Part shown: piece by piece, positions 63,276 through 64,000 of the stretch
How positions within the stretch are numbered: position 1 is the stretch's first letter
Layout of the letters: every line of letters begins with the position of its first letter
Origin: Streptomyces cinnabarinus
Lineage (GTDB): Bacteria; Actinomycetota; Actinomycetes; Streptomycetales; Streptomycetaceae
Length of the DNA: 64,000 bases
Reading direction: 5' to 3'
Assembly: GCF_027270315.1 (NCBI RefSeq)
Contig: NZ_CP114413.1
Coordinates: 5,952,001-6,016,000, forward strand
Made by a program: the position numbers and the translations under genes
The notes under the pieces: generated by a model
Told to the model about the DNA's origin: nothing
Seen by the model: the letters and a program-made list of their open reading frames with translations, nothing else
The model's database searches: none

Positions 63276-64000
63276 TCAGCTCCGGCCGGTGACGTGGGGT
63301 GAGTCGGCGGGGCCGCCACCCTGGAGCAGGTCCGGGCCTCCGCGTGCCGTCGCCAGCCCCGTGGCCAGCGCAGGGATGCCCAGCCGCCGTTCCTCCTCCG
63401 CGCTCGCCCGGTGGAGGAGGTTGGTGAGCTGGAAGGGGTCGGCGCGCAGGTCGTAGTACTCCCGGAACAGCACCTTCCCGTCGCCCGTCGTGGGGCGGCC
63501 GCCGTGGTCGAGGCGGGTGCGGAAGTACTCCGTGTACTGGTCGCCCTTGCCGATGGACGAGGCCCAGCTGTGGATCGGCCGCTGGTCCTGCTGGTTCCAC
63601 CACCACTCGGCGAGCAGCCGCGGGCGGTCGTTGTCCGGGTCCAGCAGGGAGTGGCCGTCGTGCTCCGGATCGGGCGGCAGGCCCGCCGCGTCCAGGAAGG
63701 TGGGCGCGATGTCGATCAGGCCGGTGAGCCGGTCGTCGGCGCGTGCGGTGCCGAGGCCGCCCGCGGGCCAGGACGCGTGGAACGGCACCTCCAGACTCGG
63801 GCGGTACGGCACCGACTTGCGCAGCCAGCCGTGGTCGCCCCAGCACAGACCGTGGTCGCTGGTGAACACCACCAGCGTGTTCTCCAACTGGCCGAGCGCG
63901 CGCAGCTTCTCACGGAAGTCGTGCATCGCGTCGTCGACGGAGAGCAGGGTGCGCAGCTGGCGGGCGCGCAGGTCCCGGCCCGCGGGGAAGAGGTGCTCGG
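63276..64000 (-). CDS. Sulfatase-family hydrolase, C-terminal part
   Basis: The frame stays open to the end of the window, so the N-terminus with the catalytic Cys/Ser-x-Pro-x-Arg site is outside. Visible parts include TLVVFTSDHGLCWGDHGWLRKSVPYRPSLEVPFHASWPAG, the metal-binding and second-substrate-site region of alkaline-phosphatase-fold sulfatases, and a C-terminal LFREYYDLRADPFQLTNLLH. The substrate cannot be inferred. Confidence 0.85.
   Translation of the reverse strand, partial: EHLFPAGRDLRARQLRTLLSVDDAMHDFREKLRALGQLENTLVVFTSDHGLCWGDHGWLRKSVPYRPSLEVPFHASWPAGGLGTARADDRLTGLIDIAPTFLDAAGLPPDPEHDGHSLLDPDNDRPRLLAEWWWNQQDQRPIHSWASSIGKGDQYTEYFRTRLDHGGRPTTGDGKVLFREYYDLRADPFQLTNLLHRASAEEERRLGIPALATGLATARGGPDLLQGGGPADSPHVTGRS

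Overview
The window is high-GC, densely coded actinobacterial DNA. Gene content and order match the Streptomyces chromosome core: the epi-isozizaene synthase/CYP170 pair, class Ia ribonucleotide reductase, dasR-dasABCD-nagB, wblE, sigH, an EshA-like encapsulin, malic enzyme and kgd follow the order I remember for the SCO5222 to SCO5283 part of S. coelicolor. I found no phage, insertion sequence, CRISPR array, rRNA or tRNA. Calls come from reading translated frames, start-site context and motifs; gene names rest on recalled family sequences, not on a search.

Layout. 1-2.4 kb: end of an HD-domain protein, a TPR protein and peptide deformylase. 2.7-5.2 kb: albaflavenone pair (epi-isozizaene synthase plus CYP170A). 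5.2-10.0 kb: minus-strand nrdA-nrdB and a probable nrdS, behind two NrdR-like boxes and a cobalamin riboswitch. 10.1-14.4 kb: two carbon-uptake loci, a MctP-like symporter with a DUF3311 partner and CstA with a YbdD-like partner. 14.5-21.1 kb: chitobiose/GlcNAc regulon, with dasR facing dasABC-dasD and convergent nagB, carrying several dre operators. 21.2-28.9 kb: SDR/TetR pair, PdtaS-like histidine kinase, wblE, lipid kinase, sigH with its anti-sigma factor, and a UBP zinc-finger protein.

28.9-34.4 kb: Na+/H+ antiporter, PLP deaminase, then a family 2B encapsulin shell gene translationally coupled to a polyprenyl diphosphate synthase. 34.6-44.9 kb: small accessory enzymes and regulators (GNAT, TetR, reductase, YciI plus ECF sigma, VOC proteins) and the nickel superoxide dismutase locus sodN-sodX. 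45.0-46.3 kb: an ECF sigma/partner pair in which both reading frames look broken, the first by a short hairpin repeat. 46.3-49.1 kb: amino-acid ABC importer. 49.7-56.5 kb: malic enzyme, zinc-type dehydrogenase, a small HTH/ClpN operon, PadR-DUF4097 pair, and a gene whose last codons are repeated downstream. 56.6-64 kb: the giant 2-oxoglutarate enzyme Kgd, a two-component system, a methyltransferase-like protein and the C-terminal part of a sulfatase.

The most rewarding places to look again are the encapsulin/prenyl-synthase pair, the disrupted sigma-factor locus, the HTH/ClpN operon with twin palindromes, an extra dre site upstream of the PdtaS-like kinase, and a CRP-like site upstream of wblE.
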